Made by a program: the position numbers and the translations under genes. Under the pieces are notes generated by a model. That model did no database searches and had not been told where the DNA came from. It was given only the letters and a program-made list of their open reading frames with translations. Shown here in pieces: positions 26,451 through 35,915 of a DNA stretch of 38,769 bases; positions within the stretch are counted from its first letter, which is position 1; each line of letters opens with the position of its first letter. Source of the DNA: Bacteroidales bacterium (GTDB lineage Bacteria > Bacteroidota > Bacteroidia > Bacteroidales > UBA7960); contig SLKR01000051.1 of the NCBI GenBank assembly GCA_007134525.1, positions 1-38,769 of the forward strand. Reading direction: 5' to 3'.

Positions 26451-27284
26451 TTAATAATGCCAGAGATCGAGTTCGAAGTTTCTTATTTCCTCCCTGATCC
26501 TTTGTGCCTCCAGTAACCTTTCACGCGGATCATCGATATATTCCCTTATTGCCCTGTTATCGGGCCTTTCTTCACGGTAGATGGTTGCATCAAAGAAACG
26601 GCGCAGAAAGAGGTCGTCAAATGATTCAACCTGTTTGTCATTACGCCTGTTCATAACCGGAGCATTTGCAAGTGCTGACCGTGCCTCTTCAAATGGGATC
26701 CAGAAGAGGGGGTCGGCAATATCAGTATACTCTCCGGTTGCTTCGTCCCTTACGAGCCTTGCAGGAGACAGGCCTATTATGCGTACGTCCAGAACGCCCC
26801 TTCTTTTATCAACGAACCACTCTTCCTTGATACGGAATAGCAGTACATCTGTGGGTCTGAAGGGAATAACTTCTTCAACCTCCTGCCCTTCAATGATTAT
26901 AACCTCCGTCCTCGAAAGCATCTCATCAAACAGTACATTAGGATCCAGTGGGTCTCTCATGAAGCTGTCATCATCCACATCATATGCCCTGATCTCTCCT
27001 GAGCGGATAGCATCCTCCAGTACCTGCATAAGGCTGCGGTAGTCTCCGGATGGCCTTTCAGGGAAATAGAGCGGCTGATTTATAGTCTTGCGCACATCTA
27101 TTGACTGCCATAACCTTTTTGACCAAAGGATGTCTGCCTCCCGAACAGTTGCAAGCTGTGCGGGTTCCCTCTCCCTTACAGACATGGGTTCATAAAAACC
27201 GTTAGTCGGCCTTTCTTCCTGTGCATCAACATGCAGTGAGGCTATAAGGCAAAAAACAGCAAAAAGCATTATTGATCTAAGCAT
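26451..27284 (-). CDS. gldN: T9SS ring component GldN/PorN
   Basis: 277 residues with a signal peptide (1-21, ending HVDAQ). The family pattern is visible: a tyrosine/proline-rich start (NGFYEPMSVRERE), then ADILWSKRLWQSIDVRKTINQPLYFPE, FRIKEEWFVDKRRGVLDVRIIGLSP and LFWIPFEEAR. GldN (PorN) is periplasmic and forms, with GldK (PorK), the ring-shaped complex under the outer membrane needed for type IX secretion and, in gliders, motility. It is the last gene of the operon, 26 bases after gldM, before the shared terminator. Confidence 0.94.
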   Translation of the reverse strand: MLRSIMLFAVFCLIASLHVDAQEERPTNGFYEPMSVREREPAQLATVREADILWSKRLWQSIDVRKTINQPLYFPERPSGDYRSLMQVLEDAIRSGEIRAYDVDDDSFMRDPLDPNVLFDEMLSRTEVIIIEGQEVEEVIPFRPTDVLLFRIKEEWFVDKRRGVLDVRIIGLSPARLVRDEATGEYTDIADPLFWIPFEEARSALANAPVMNRRNDKQVESFDDLFLRRFFDATIYREERPDNRAIREYIDDPRERLLEAQRIREEIRNFELDLWHY

Positions 27285-27310
27285 TGGTGATCCTCCTGTC
27301 TGTTTTATAA

Positions 27311-28909
27311 TTAGTTTATATTAAACGATAAATCTCCCAGAAGCCTGGTTTCCCCACCCGGGCCTACGGCCCTTATTGTCCTGAAGTACACAAGCTGGTT
27401 TGGTCTTGCATCGTTAAGGAACCTTACCATATCCGCTGTGAGTTCACTGCCGTTGGTCTGGCGTGCCATTCTCTGCTCACCTGCCACGAATGTTATCATC
27501 TCGAAAGATTCAACCTCCCACTCAACTCCTGCAAAGAGGAAGTCCTCTCCCATGGATGCATCAATCCGGCCTGCCCTGAGTAATAGTTGCCTGTCGACCC
27601 TGCCTCCTTCATAGCCGGCAATCCTGGCCTCCGGCCTTGGAAGCGGAAGTACCCTGAAAACCATTTCATCAAGGCGTTCCAGCTGCCCTTCTACAATTGC
27701 ATTAACCGCGATTGTAACGCTCTGGCGCGGGACTTCAGTTTCAACAATATAGCCTCCGTCAGCCTGCCTTGCGATGTTTGCGCTTCCCGAAGAGATCTCC
27801 GGCCTCAGGTTGCCTGATGGAATTCCCGGAGCCGATATGGATACAGGGTTGGCAATATTTGTATAGAAGACGTTCATATTTGTAGCCGAAACGGTCGCAC
27901 TCGGCCTCTGTATTGTATATTGTGTGCTGAAAGGATGGGACTGCCTTACACCGGCCGGAGAAATAACGGTTATCTCTCCACTTATTGTATGTGTTCCCGG
28001 AGATGTGGCTGGTATTCTTATCCTGCCTGTACCTTCAGAAACCGGTATGCGTCCAATGCCCTGGACTGTAATTTCCGGATCCTGTCGGGTGTCAATTGCC
28101 GCCACAAAAACGTCCGCCTCATAAACACCACCTGTCATAACAATTTCGCTATTGGGAACTACCCTGGCTGTAACCTCATCAAAACGGAACTGGCCCGCCG
28201 TTATAAGATCGAACAGCATATTAACTGCGTCAAACTGGGCGTTTCTTATTTCAGTTATAATACGGTTCAGGTTTGTTGCAACTGCCACAGATATTACCCT
28301 GTCGAAGGTAAGCTGCTGCCAGTTTACCCTCCTGTCCTGAACATAGAAAGGGCCATCAACGTCAAGAGCCACTTGAATAGACTGGTCGTGACCTGTGAGT
28401 ATGCTGTCTATCTCATTCTTGAAGTTGTTTATCTTCTCCCTTAGTGTGTAAGCCCTTGTACCCGGGCCACCTTCCCTGTCTCCCCCATCAAGGCTGTTCT
28501 CAACAAGCCAGTAACGGGATGAGATGCTGTAATTGTCTTTTCTCCGTGAATCAATAAGGTCTAGTGTATCCGCCTCTTCGAAAGAAATACCATTAATAAG
28601 GGCAATCATCTGGGTTCGGTGGTGCCGGATGAAATTTACCAGTGAGTCGGCAAGTTCGCCTATATATATCGCCTCATCGTGGAAGGGATAAACGTGTTCT
28701 TCAGAGAAATTAAGCCTTTGTTCCTCAAAATCATAATATACCATATCAACCTTGGCCTCGAAGTTCCTGTTGGTCTCCTCAATACTCCTGTTGATAAGGG
28801 GGAAGGAGTCAAGCACCTCCACCGATACGTTCAACGCCATCAGAGCAAGGAAGATCAGGTACATCAGGCCGATCAGCTTTTGTCTCGGGGTTTGTTTTGC
28901 ACCTGCCAT
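27311..28909 (-). CDS. gldM: T9SS motor subunit GldM/PorM
   Basis: 532 residues. One N-terminal membrane helix (about 10-28, KLIGLMYLIFLALMALNV) is followed by a long periplasmic part: a helical D1-like domain with the conserved NRSIEETNRNFEAK stretch, then Ig-like/beta domains (MTGGVYEADVFVAA; SATNMNVFYTNIANPVSIS; LPRPEARIAGYEGG). GldM forms a dimeric rod spanning the periplasm that, with GldL, uses proton-motive force to drive secretion and gliding. It lies between gldL (47-base gap) and gldN (26-base gap). Confidence 0.95.
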   Translation of the reverse strand: MAGAKQTPRQKLIGLMYLIFLALMALNVSVEVLDSFPLINRSIEETNRNFEAKVDMVYYDFEEQRLNFSEEHVYPFHDEAIYIGELADSLVNFIRHHRTQMIALINGISFEEADTLDLIDSRRKDNYSISSRYWLVENSLDGGDREGGPGTRAYTLREKINNFKNEIDSILTGHDQSIQVALDVDGPFYVQDRRVNWQQLTFDRVISVAVATNLNRIITEIRNAQFDAVNMLFDLITAGQFRFDEVTARVVPNSEIVMTGGVYEADVFVAAIDTRQDPEITVQGIGRIPVSEGTGRIRIPATSPGTHTISGEITVISPAGVRQSHPFSTQYTIQRPSATVSATNMNVFYTNIANPVSISAPGIPSGNLRPEISSGSANIARQADGGYIVETEVPRQSVTIAVNAIVEGQLERLDEMVFRVLPLPRPEARIAGYEGGRVDRQLLLRAGRIDASMGEDFLFAGVEWEVESFEMITFVAGEQRMARQTNGSELTADMVRFLNDARPNQLVYFRTIRAVGPGGETRLLGDLSFNIN

Positions 28910-28956
28910 AATATGTCTTTAGTGTCGTGTTTTTCTTTTTGGCTAAAAATAAAAAC

Positions 28957-29844
28957 TTACCTGTTAATATTGAAGTTCATTGCCGAAAGCATATTTCCGT
29001 AAACACTGTTCAGAGCCTTAATATTTTCGGTAAGCTGCTCCATCTGTGTTTTGTAATGCTTAGCACTATCGGCCGAACTGTTAAGTTCCTGAATTACTCC
29101 ACCAATACTCTCCTGATATTTTTTAGTTGATTCTGCCTGATTGTTGGCTGCCTGCATCTGGAGTTCATATGCCGTATTAAGGGCAGAAAGGTTTCTGGTA
29201 AGGTTCTCTGATGCCTGTGCGCCGTCCTTGGCTTTAATGGCAGACTCCTTGTATGAGTCACTCATTTGGTTCAGAGAGCTCACAACATTCTTAAGGTTGG
29301 AGTTATATTCTTCTGACAGGCTCAGGTCATGCTTCAGATACTCTGCCTTGTTCTTATATGACTGGCTGAGTTCAAGCACTGACTTGGAGGCTGTTTCCAT
29401 ATTCTGAATATACTGGTTGGTGGCAATGGCTGCATTCGAAAGATCGGCCAGCCTGGCGGCATTATCACTCAGGTTGCGCAACCCACGGCCCAGGTTATTG
29501 ATCAGCTCAGGACCAATATCTGCTTCTTCCATGAGTTTGTCGAGATTTGAAGACAGAGTTATGTTCTGGGTTCCTGCTGCCTGTACCTGCCCCTGCTGCC
29601 TTACTCCGCCTTCCATGCCTGCCAGCTCCGGATATACCAGGCTCCAGTCGGGATCCTCGGGCTGTTGCTCAAATGCTGAGAAAAAGAATACTACAGCTTC
29701 AACTCCCATCCCGATAACCAGTGCGTAATCGGCAAATGGCCAGTGCATTATCTTGAACAGTGCACCTATAATAACCAGGGAGGCTCCCCATCCGTAAAGC
29801 CTGGACATGAAAGTCCTCCATCCTCTTGATTTTGCAAATTTCAT
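28957..29844 (-). CDS. gldL: T9SS motor subunit GldL/PorL
   Basis: 295 residues. Two membrane helices near the N-terminus (about 15-33 and 40-58) contain KIMHWPFADY and GMGVEAVVFFFSAF. Glutamate 49 in the second helix is at the position known to be essential for proton-powered function in F. johnsoniae GldL. The remainder (about 85-295) is a cytoplasmic helical/coiled-coil domain rich in N, S and Q. With GldM it forms the inner-membrane motor of the T9SS. Confidence 0.96.
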   Translation of the reverse strand: MKFAKSRGWRTFMSRLYGWGASLVIIGALFKIMHWPFADYALVIGMGVEAVVFFFSAFEQQPEDPDWSLVYPELAGMEGGVRQQGQVQAAGTQNITLSSNLDKLMEEADIGPELINNLGRGLRNLSDNAARLADLSNAAIATNQYIQNMETASKSVLELSQSYKNKAEYLKHDLSLSEEYNSNLKNVVSSLNQMSDSYKESAIKAKDGAQASENLTRNLSALNTAYELQMQAANNQAESTKKYQESIGGVIQELNSSADSAKHYKTQMEQLTENIKALNSVYGNMLSAMNFNINR

Positions 29845-29871
29845 TTGTGGCTGATTTTATTGATTAAAAAT

Positions 29872-31188
29872 TTAATATACATTAGAAGCTCCCGGTCCGT
29901 CATCCCTGTCGCGTCCTGGGTATGTCTGGACGCTTCTGAACCCAATATATGAGGTGGCAGTATCCTGGTATTCATAGGATCTGGTACTTACCTGAAGCAT
30001 ATAACCGATATCTTTCCAGGATCCGCCCCTGACAACTTTCCTGCTTAATGATGGAGGATCATTTTCCGGGTCGAACTCATACTGGTAGTCAGGGCTGAGG
30101 TCGTGTCCGAAATAATAGAATGACTCATCATACGCATTCCTGGTCCACTCCGAAACATTACCGGCCATGTCATAGAGCCCGTAATCATTTGGCGGGTAGT
30201 GACCCACAATCACCGTGTAAAGCCCGCCGTCGTCAGTATAGTTACCCCTTAGGGGCTTAAAGTTAGCAAGGAAGCAGCCTTCTGAATTGCGCAGGTATGG
30301 ACCTCCCCACGGGTACGGACTGAGATCCCTGCCCCCCCTTGCAGCATATTCCCACTGGGCTTCCGACGGAAGCTCGAAGTCCATGGCAAATGGTCTGCCG
30401 CGTGAGGCCAGGTAGCTGTTAAGGTATTGTGTCCTCCAGACGTTGAAGGCCCTGGCCTGCTCCCAGTTTACACCAACAACGGGATAGTGGTCAAAAGAAG
30501 GGTGCCAGAAATACTGTTTTGCCATGGGTTCATTGTAGGAGTAAGTGAAGTCACTTAACCATACAAGTGTGTCGGGATATATATGTGTTTCGTGCTGCTG
30601 AACAAGGTCTGCCCTGTTCATGTTGCGGCGTTCGACAGGGTTGTATTCTGCTGCCCTGCGAAGGTCTATTGTGTAATACCTGTAAATCAGCCTTCTGGTG
30701 TCGATCTCTCTGCGGCGGAAGAAGCGCTCATGCTCCGGAAGGAAAAGTTCCGCAAGGATATCCCTCTCTTCTTCACCATCCCAGCGTATCCTTGGACGCC
30801 AGTTAAGTACAGGGGGGTCAAGCGGCATACCGTACTCATCCTCAAAGAAAGCAAATTCATCATCAAAATCGGCCAACAGGCTACGTGCCAGAGAATCCCT
30901 GACCCAATATACGAACTGCCGGTACTGGTTGTTGGTAACCTCGGTTTCGTCCATATAGAAAGCCGGCACCGATACTGTCCAGGAGCGGGCATTCTGTGAG
31001 TATGCAATATCCTGGTCTGAAGGACCCATCGTAAAGCTGCCCATGGGGATGAACACCATTCCGGGCGGATCGGGATAAACTGCGTCCGGCCTGTTCTGTA
31101 CACCAACCACATAACCCCGGTCTCCCCGGCCAATACCACAACCTGCAAGCAAAACCGCAGCAAGTACAAATAATACAACTCGTTTCAT
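29872..31188 (-). CDS. gldK: T9SS lipoprotein GldK/PorK (FGE-sulfatase fold)
   Basis: 438 residues. The lipobox LLAGC (C17) marks a lipoprotein. The rest is a formylglycine-generating-enzyme/sulfatase-modifying-factor domain: FIPMGSFTMGPSDQD, FYMDETEVTNNQYRQFV, PVVGVNWEQARAFNVWR, ELPSEAQWEYAARGG, YDMAGNVSEWTRNAYD and VVRGGSWKD near the end. In GldK the fold is structural, forming the outer-membrane-associated ring with GldN. It follows the porP/sprF gene by 40 bases and precedes gldL by 27. Confidence 0.95.
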   Translation of the reverse strand: MKRVVLFVLAAVLLAGCGIGRGDRGYVVGVQNRPDAVYPDPPGMVFIPMGSFTMGPSDQDIAYSQNARSWTVSVPAFYMDETEVTNNQYRQFVYWVRDSLARSLLADFDDEFAFFEDEYGMPLDPPVLNWRPRIRWDGEEERDILAELFLPEHERFFRRREIDTRRLIYRYYTIDLRRAAEYNPVERRNMNRADLVQQHETHIYPDTLVWLSDFTYSYNEPMAKQYFWHPSFDHYPVVGVNWEQARAFNVWRTQYLNSYLASRGRPFAMDFELPSEAQWEYAARGGRDLSPYPWGGPYLRNSEGCFLANFKPLRGNYTDDGGLYTVIVGHYPPNDYGLYDMAGNVSEWTRNAYDESFYYFGHDLSPDYQYEFDPENDPPSLSRKVVRGGSWKDIGYMLQVSTRSYEYQDTATSYIGFRSVQTYPGRDRDDGPGASNVY

Positions 31189-31228
31189 ATGTTAGAATTT
31201 ACTTATGCCTTAAATAAGTTTGGCAAAG

Positions 31229-32179
31229 TTACAAAAATCTGATATTTCTCTGAACCTCCTGTATCCTGTCGAGCCCAAGGTCGAAACAATACTGCAGCAT
31301 TATCTCATGCGTGCCGTAGCTTCGCCCCATTGAGCCCATAGGGGAGGTTGTTATATCGTATGAATAACCCACGCTGATCTGGTCAAGCTTTACCCCAAGC
31401 AATACTGCAACTGCATCCTGGGGTCTATATGTAACGCCACCCCAAAAACGGTTATTGTATGTTACCATTGTGTTAAGGTCAAACTGCACTGAGTTCAGGT
31501 CAGTCTTGACCAAAATGGAAGGGCTTAGTACGTAACTTGCATTGCCGGGCAGCGATAGGTTATAACCACCGCTTGCGTATACATGCCTTTGCAGGCTGAA
31601 GTCGCTGTCAGCCAGCCCTCCGCCTGCCTGCCGCACCTGGGTCATTGATATCCCACCCCATGCTTCGTCGTCGAGCAAATAAAAGGCTCCTATGGAAAAA
31701 TCCATAAAAATTGCATTCTCTTCCCCGCCTATCAATACCGGATCGCCCGGATCAAGGGGCCTTAGGGAGGCAAAGTCTATCCTTTTGTCAAGAAAGCCCG
31801 CCTGCAGGCCAATTCCAAGCCTTCCCACACTCATATCCATATGGTATGAATATGAAAAACCTACGCCGACATTGGTTTCAGGCCCAAGCTGATCCTGCAT
31901 GAAGCTAAGGGCCAGACCTCCCCTTATCAGGCCTACAGGTGCATCGACATTAAGACTGTATGTCTCGGGGTTAAGACGGTTGCCTTCCTCGTCTCTGAAA
32001 CCAACCCATTGCTGCCTTGCAATTCCGGTTGCACAAATAGCATTGCGCAGCCCAGCAAGACCGGGGTTTATACCCATATTGTTGAATGAGTTATGTGTAA
32101 ACTGAGCCTGTTGCTGCGGGAATACCTTTCCGCAACAGAACGAAATAATTATCATCAAGAGAAGAATTCCTCTGAACAT
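31229..32179 (-). CDS. PorP/SprF-family T9SS outer-membrane protein
   Basis: 316 residues from ATG 32179, where the signal peptide begins (hydrophobic 4-15, ending KVFPQ). The frame stays open to 32221. PorP/SprF features are AQFTHNSFNNMGINPGLAGLRN at the mature N-terminus (first 20 shown by family pattern), then alternating beta strands (GVGFSYSYHMDMSVGRLGIG, DFSIGAFYLLDDEAWGGIS, VTYNNRFWGGVTYRPQDAV) and a terminal aromatic-poor strand. PorP is an outer-membrane beta-barrel-like component required in P. gingivalis, and SprF acts with SprB adhesins. As the first gene of the core operon it most likely plays the PorP role. Confidence 0.92.
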   Translation of the reverse strand: MFRGILLLMIIISFCCGKVFPQQQAQFTHNSFNNMGINPGLAGLRNAICATGIARQQWVGFRDEEGNRLNPETYSLNVDAPVGLIRGGLALSFMQDQLGPETNVGVGFSYSYHMDMSVGRLGIGLQAGFLDKRIDFASLRPLDPGDPVLIGGEENAIFMDFSIGAFYLLDDEAWGGISMTQVRQAGGGLADSDFSLQRHVYASGGYNLSLPGNASYVLSPSILVKTDLNSVQFDLNTMVTYNNRFWGGVTYRPQDAVAVLLGVKLDQISVGYSYDITTSPMGSMGRSYGTHEIMLQYCFDLGLDRIQEVQRNIRFL

Positions 32180-32226
32180 ATATAACTCTTTTCGTTTCAG
32201 ACCCTTTTGATTAACGTACAAATCAA

Positions 32227-32261
32227 CAAATTATTGATAACTAAAAATAATTAGTCAAAAA
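32227..32261 (-). promoter_or_regulatory. Candidate promoter of the T9SS core operon
   Basis: On the minus strand TTTTTG (32261-32256), a 22-base spacer and TAATTTG (32233-32227) resemble TTG-N17-23-TAnnTTTG with one base missing in the -7 box. A second perfect -7 box, TATTTTTG, overlaps the -33 element just upstream. The 106-base region 32180-32285 is AT-rich and the only sizeable gap upstream of the operon. Confidence 0.4.
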
Positions 32262-32285
32262 TACTAATATTTTTCCGGCAACTAT

Positions 32286-33473
32286 CTATACGAACTTCTG
32301 GTATACCTGCCACCACTTTTCGGGTATTTCGTTGCGGCAGGCTTCTTCATAATCCCTGTAAGAACAGGGAACCAGAAGCTGCCTGTTGTATTTTCTCTGC
32401 ATATTTGTCGGACATGGTACCTCCATCCACCATCTGTCGCTTTTTTTGCTCTTGTAAAAGTTTATCTTGTTCTGGAAATCCCTGATCGATACCACATATT
32501 TTATGAAATCGCCCGACTCCCTGATGCCTTTGTCAGGGAAGTCATTTTTGCGGTGGTAAAAGCCGTCAATGAAATACCATATCATCTGGGCCATAAGATG
32601 GGCTGTCTGCTCTCCCTTGTCGAATGCGGGGTTAAGTTCATAGAAGCCAATAGAACTAAGTTTGTCGCTTAGCCCTGCATAACGGGCTATCTGGCAGGCC
32701 TCCTCACCGTAAAGTCCGTTTGGAGAAGCATACGCATTGCCTGGTGCATCAGACTGCCTTATGCTGGATACATCGAAGCTGAGCATGTCAGCATTCCTGA
32801 CAACGGGCTCAACCTCTTCCATATTGTTTCTGACGACCCCCAGCCGGTAAGTGTCGAAATAAAGCTTCTCCATTAACTCTATCGCATCCTGGTCAACAAA
32901 GTATGTCTGATAGCCTATATTGGTGTAATTGAAAAGGTAGTTTGGCTTCCTGGTCAGTATAGAGCTCAAATAGTTCCTGTTTCCGAGCTTCTCCTCTTTC
33001 TTTATCCCTATATCAAAGCATGAATCAACCGACACCATACTTATTATCTGGCCGAGCGACTCATATGCCAGGTAGTTGGCATAGGTTATGTCCTGACTGC
33101 CCCCGATAATCAGCGGAAGAGTCTTTTTTTCAAGCAATTCGGCAACAACTGTCTTTATGGCAAAGTAGGTGTCTTCTATACTGTCTCCTGCACGGATGTT
33201 GCCAAGGTCAGCTATCTTTGAGCTGAATGGGCCCTGATAGAGGCGGTAAAGATATTTCCTGACATAATCGGGAGCAATTGAGCATCCTTCATTGCCTGGA
33301 GAATTGCGGTCTTCCATAACCCCAATGATGGCTATGTCAGTATCACCCGGCTCGGGAAACCCCCCACCTGTTTTATACGCATTTACAGACCTTCCGAAAA
33401 CTAATGGATGGAAGCCTGATGTCTCAAATATTTTACCGGTGTCGAGCGGTTCAAAAAGGTCAGCAATATTCAT
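32286..33473 (-). CDS. Arginase/agmatinase-family protein with degenerate metal site
   Basis: 395 residues with a ureohydrolase-like fold: DIAIIGVMEDRNSPGNEG near 46-63, GGSQD at 124-128, SVDSCFDIG at 148-156, LSFDVSSIRQSDAPG at 231-245 and GFYELNPAFDKGEQTAH near 275. True arginases have GGDHS, DAHxD and SxDxDxxDP at these places. Here the first histidine is Q127, the second is C152 and the second aspartate of the last pair is S236, so three of the six usual Mn ligands are replaced. It may be a non-catalytic or altered-substrate relative. Databases often label such proteins formimidoylglutamase; I would not assume that activity. It follows topA by 18 bases and precedes the T9SS operon. Confidence 0.88.
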   Translation of the reverse strand: MNIADLFEPLDTGKIFETSGFHPLVFGRSVNAYKTGGGFPEPGDTDIAIIGVMEDRNSPGNEGCSIAPDYVRKYLYRLYQGPFSSKIADLGNIRAGDSIEDTYFAIKTVVAELLEKKTLPLIIGGSQDITYANYLAYESLGQIISMVSVDSCFDIGIKKEEKLGNRNYLSSILTRKPNYLFNYTNIGYQTYFVDQDAIELMEKLYFDTYRLGVVRNNMEEVEPVVRNADMLSFDVSSIRQSDAPGNAYASPNGLYGEEACQIARYAGLSDKLSSIGFYELNPAFDKGEQTAHLMAQMIWYFIDGFYHRKNDFPDKGIRESGDFIKYVVSIRDFQNKINFYKSKKSDRWWMEVPCPTNMQRKYNRQLLVPCSYRDYEEACRNEIPEKWWQVYQKFV

Positions 33474-33491
33474 CTGGCCGTAAAAATCCGT

Positions 33492-35834
33492 TTATTTGCC
33501 TTTTCTGGCTGATGTTTTTTTCCTTGTTTTACGGATTTTTTTGCCTGAGGTTCCAGCTTCAATGATCTTTTTGACCTCCTCAAGCGTAAAGTCCTCTGGC
33601 TCTTTGTCTTTCGGAAGCTTGTAATTCTTTTTGCCGGCTGAGATATATGGGCCATACTGACCCTTCATTATCCTGATGCCGGGTTCTTCTATAAACTCCT
33701 TTATTATCCGCCTGCGCAACTCCTCTCTTTTTTCCTCAATGATCCCGATTGCCTTTTCAGCAGAGATGGTGAGCGGATCTTCATCACTCGGTATTGAATA
33801 GAACTGGCCGTTGTGTCTGATATAAGGGCCGTAACGACCTACAGCAACGACGACCTCCAGGCCTTCATATTCGCCGGCTTTCCGGGGCAGTTTGAATAGC
33901 TCAAGCGCCTCTTCCAGGCTAATGCTGTCGAGGCTCTGATCTTTTCGGAGGCTTGCAAAGAGTGGTTTTTCCTCCTCTTCGGCATCTCCTATCTGTATCA
34001 TTGAACCGAAACGGCCTATCCTTGCATAAACATTTCTGCCGCTTTTCGGATCCTTGCCAAGCAGCCTCTGGCCTTTCTGTTTCTCTGATGTTTTAAGGGT
34101 GTCTTCTATCTGTTTGTGGAACGGCCAGTAAAAGTCATCTATAACACTCTTCCACTGCTTCCTTCCCTCGGCCACCTCATCAAACTCCCTTTCGACCCTG
34201 GCCGTGAAATTATAGTCCATAATTTCGGTAAAGTATTGCATAAGGAAGTTATTTACAACTATACCGATATCTGTAGGAAATAATTTGTTCTTTTCCGCAC
34301 CGCTTACCTCAGTCCTGTCCGAATCCGAAACCTTGCCGTTTTTAAGGCTGAGCTCATTGTACTTCCGCTCTGAACCCTCGCGACTTTCCTTTATTACATA
34401 GGTACGCTTCTGAATAGTGCTGATGGTGGGTGCATAGGTTGAAGGTCGTCCAATGCCAAGCTCCTCAAGTTTTTTAACCAGGCTGGCTTCGGTATATCTT
34501 GGAGGGTGTTTTGTAAAACGCTGAACTGCATTTATCTCCTTCATATTGAGATCCTGTCCCTTCTTTACCGGTGGAAGTATCCCTGAAGGACCATCTTCTT
34601 CCTCATCGTCGGTAGATTCGAGATATACCTTCAGAAAACCATCAAACTTCAGAACCTCGCCATTTGCAATGAATTTTTTATCTGTGTTCGAAAGATCAAT
34701 AGTGATGGTTGTTTTCTCCAGCTGAGCGTCGCTCATTTGGGAGGCGAGCGTCCTCTTCCATATAAGCTCGTATAATTTCTGTTCGGATGTGTTGGAGCTG
34801 ACCCTTGTAGCGCTCATGAATGTTGGCCTGATAGCCTCATGGGCCTCCTGTGCCCCCTTGCTCTTGGTTGTGTACTTGCGGAGTTTTACATAATCTGCCC
34901 CGTAGTTTTTTTCAATCTCCTCCTTTGCCATTGCTATCGCTGAACCAGAAAGGTTGTATGAGTCGGTACGCATATAGGTTATCTTCCCTGACTCATAGAG
35001 TTTTTGTGCCAGCAGCATTGTGCGCGAAACAGAAAACCCAAGTTTCCGCGCTGCTTCCTGTTGCAGCGTTGATGTTGTAAATGGTGGTGCGGGTGATTTC
35101 CTGGCAGGCCTTGTCTCAACATTACCAATGGTGAATCTGGCATCACTGCATTTGTTGAGGAAAGAAAGTGCCTCTTCCTTCCTGCTGAATCGTTCAGGGA
35201 GCTCAGCCCTGATACTTGCCTTTTTTCCATCATATGCCACATCAAAAATGCCAATAACACGGTAGGCACCCGAGGGCCTGAACCCCTGTATCTCCTTCTC
35301 CCTCTCTACGATAAGCCGCACAGCGACCGACTGGACCCGTCCGGCTGAAAGTGCAGGCTTTACTTTTTTCCACAAAAGGGGCGAGAGCTCGAAGCCAACC
35401 AGCCTGTCAAGCACCCGCCTTGCCTGCTGGGCCATTACCAGGTTAAAGTTTATGTCGCGGGGGCTTTTAATGGCCTTTGTGATAGCGGTTTTAGTTATTT
35501 CATGGAATACAATTCGTTTGCAGGAAGCCTCTTTCAGTCCGAGGCTTTCTGCCAGGTGCCAGGAAATCGCTTCTCCCTCACGGTCTTCATCAGTGGCGAG
35601 CCATACCGTATCTGCCTGCTTTGCGAGCTTTTTCAGGTCACTTACAACGGTTTTCTTGTCTTTGGGGATCTCATATTCAGGCGTAAAATCCTTGTCGATA
35701 TTTACGCCCAGGGTGTTTGTCGGGAGGTCCCTGACATGACCAAAGCTCGACTTAACGGTGTAATCCTTGCCGAGAAACCCCTCAATTGTCTTTGCTTTCG
35801 CTGGCGACTCGACTATAACCAGGTTCTTTGCCAT
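33492..35834 (-). CDS. topA: DNA topoisomerase I (type IA)
   Basis: 780 residues from ATG 35834 (another ATG lies 6 bases upstream). The Toprim domain opens with LVIVESPAKAKTIEGFLG and contains the metal triad in LATDEDREGEA. The active-site tyrosine is in GKITYMRTDSYNLSG. The C-terminus carries topoisomerase C-terminal repeats instead of zinc ribbons: GRNVYARIGRFGSMIQIG, VVAVGRYGPYIRHNGQFYSIP and IMKGQYGPYISAGKKNYKLP, ending in a lysine/arginine-rich tail. The enzyme relaxes negative supercoils behind RNA polymerase. A perfect -7 box lies at 35855-35862. Confidence 0.97.
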   Translation of the reverse strand: MAKNLVIVESPAKAKTIEGFLGKDYTVKSSFGHVRDLPTNTLGVNIDKDFTPEYEIPKDKKTVVSDLKKLAKQADTVWLATDEDREGEAISWHLAESLGLKEASCKRIVFHEITKTAITKAIKSPRDINFNLVMAQQARRVLDRLVGFELSPLLWKKVKPALSAGRVQSVAVRLIVEREKEIQGFRPSGAYRVIGIFDVAYDGKKASIRAELPERFSRKEEALSFLNKCSDARFTIGNVETRPARKSPAPPFTTSTLQQEAARKLGFSVSRTMLLAQKLYESGKITYMRTDSYNLSGSAIAMAKEEIEKNYGADYVKLRKYTTKSKGAQEAHEAIRPTFMSATRVSSNTSEQKLYELIWKRTLASQMSDAQLEKTTITIDLSNTDKKFIANGEVLKFDGFLKVYLESTDDEEEDGPSGILPPVKKGQDLNMKEINAVQRFTKHPPRYTEASLVKKLEELGIGRPSTYAPTISTIQKRTYVIKESREGSERKYNELSLKNGKVSDSDRTEVSGAEKNKLFPTDIGIVVNNFLMQYFTEIMDYNFTARVEREFDEVAEGRKQWKSVIDDFYWPFHKQIEDTLKTSEKQKGQRLLGKDPKSGRNVYARIGRFGSMIQIGDAEEEEKPLFASLRKDQSLDSISLEEALELFKLPRKAGEYEGLEVVVAVGRYGPYIRHNGQFYSIPSDEDPLTISAEKAIGIIEEKREELRRRIIKEFIEEPGIRIMKGQYGPYISAGKKNYKLPKDKEPEDFTLEEVKKIIEAGTSGKKIRKTRKKTSARKGK

Positions 35835-35854
35835 AAGCATATTTTTTGGAAGGG

Positions 35855-35862
35855 CAAAAGTA
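35855..35862 (-). promoter_or_regulatory. topA: Candidate -7 box of topA
   Basis: On the minus strand TACTTTTG followed by C matches TAnnTTTG exactly, about 21 bases upstream of the topA ATG. A convincing -33 TTG is not seen. Confidence 0.4.
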
Positions 35863-35915
35863 ACAAATTATTAACTAACCTTGTTCATCCCTGCCTTTTT
35901 ATCCATAAAGGGCTT

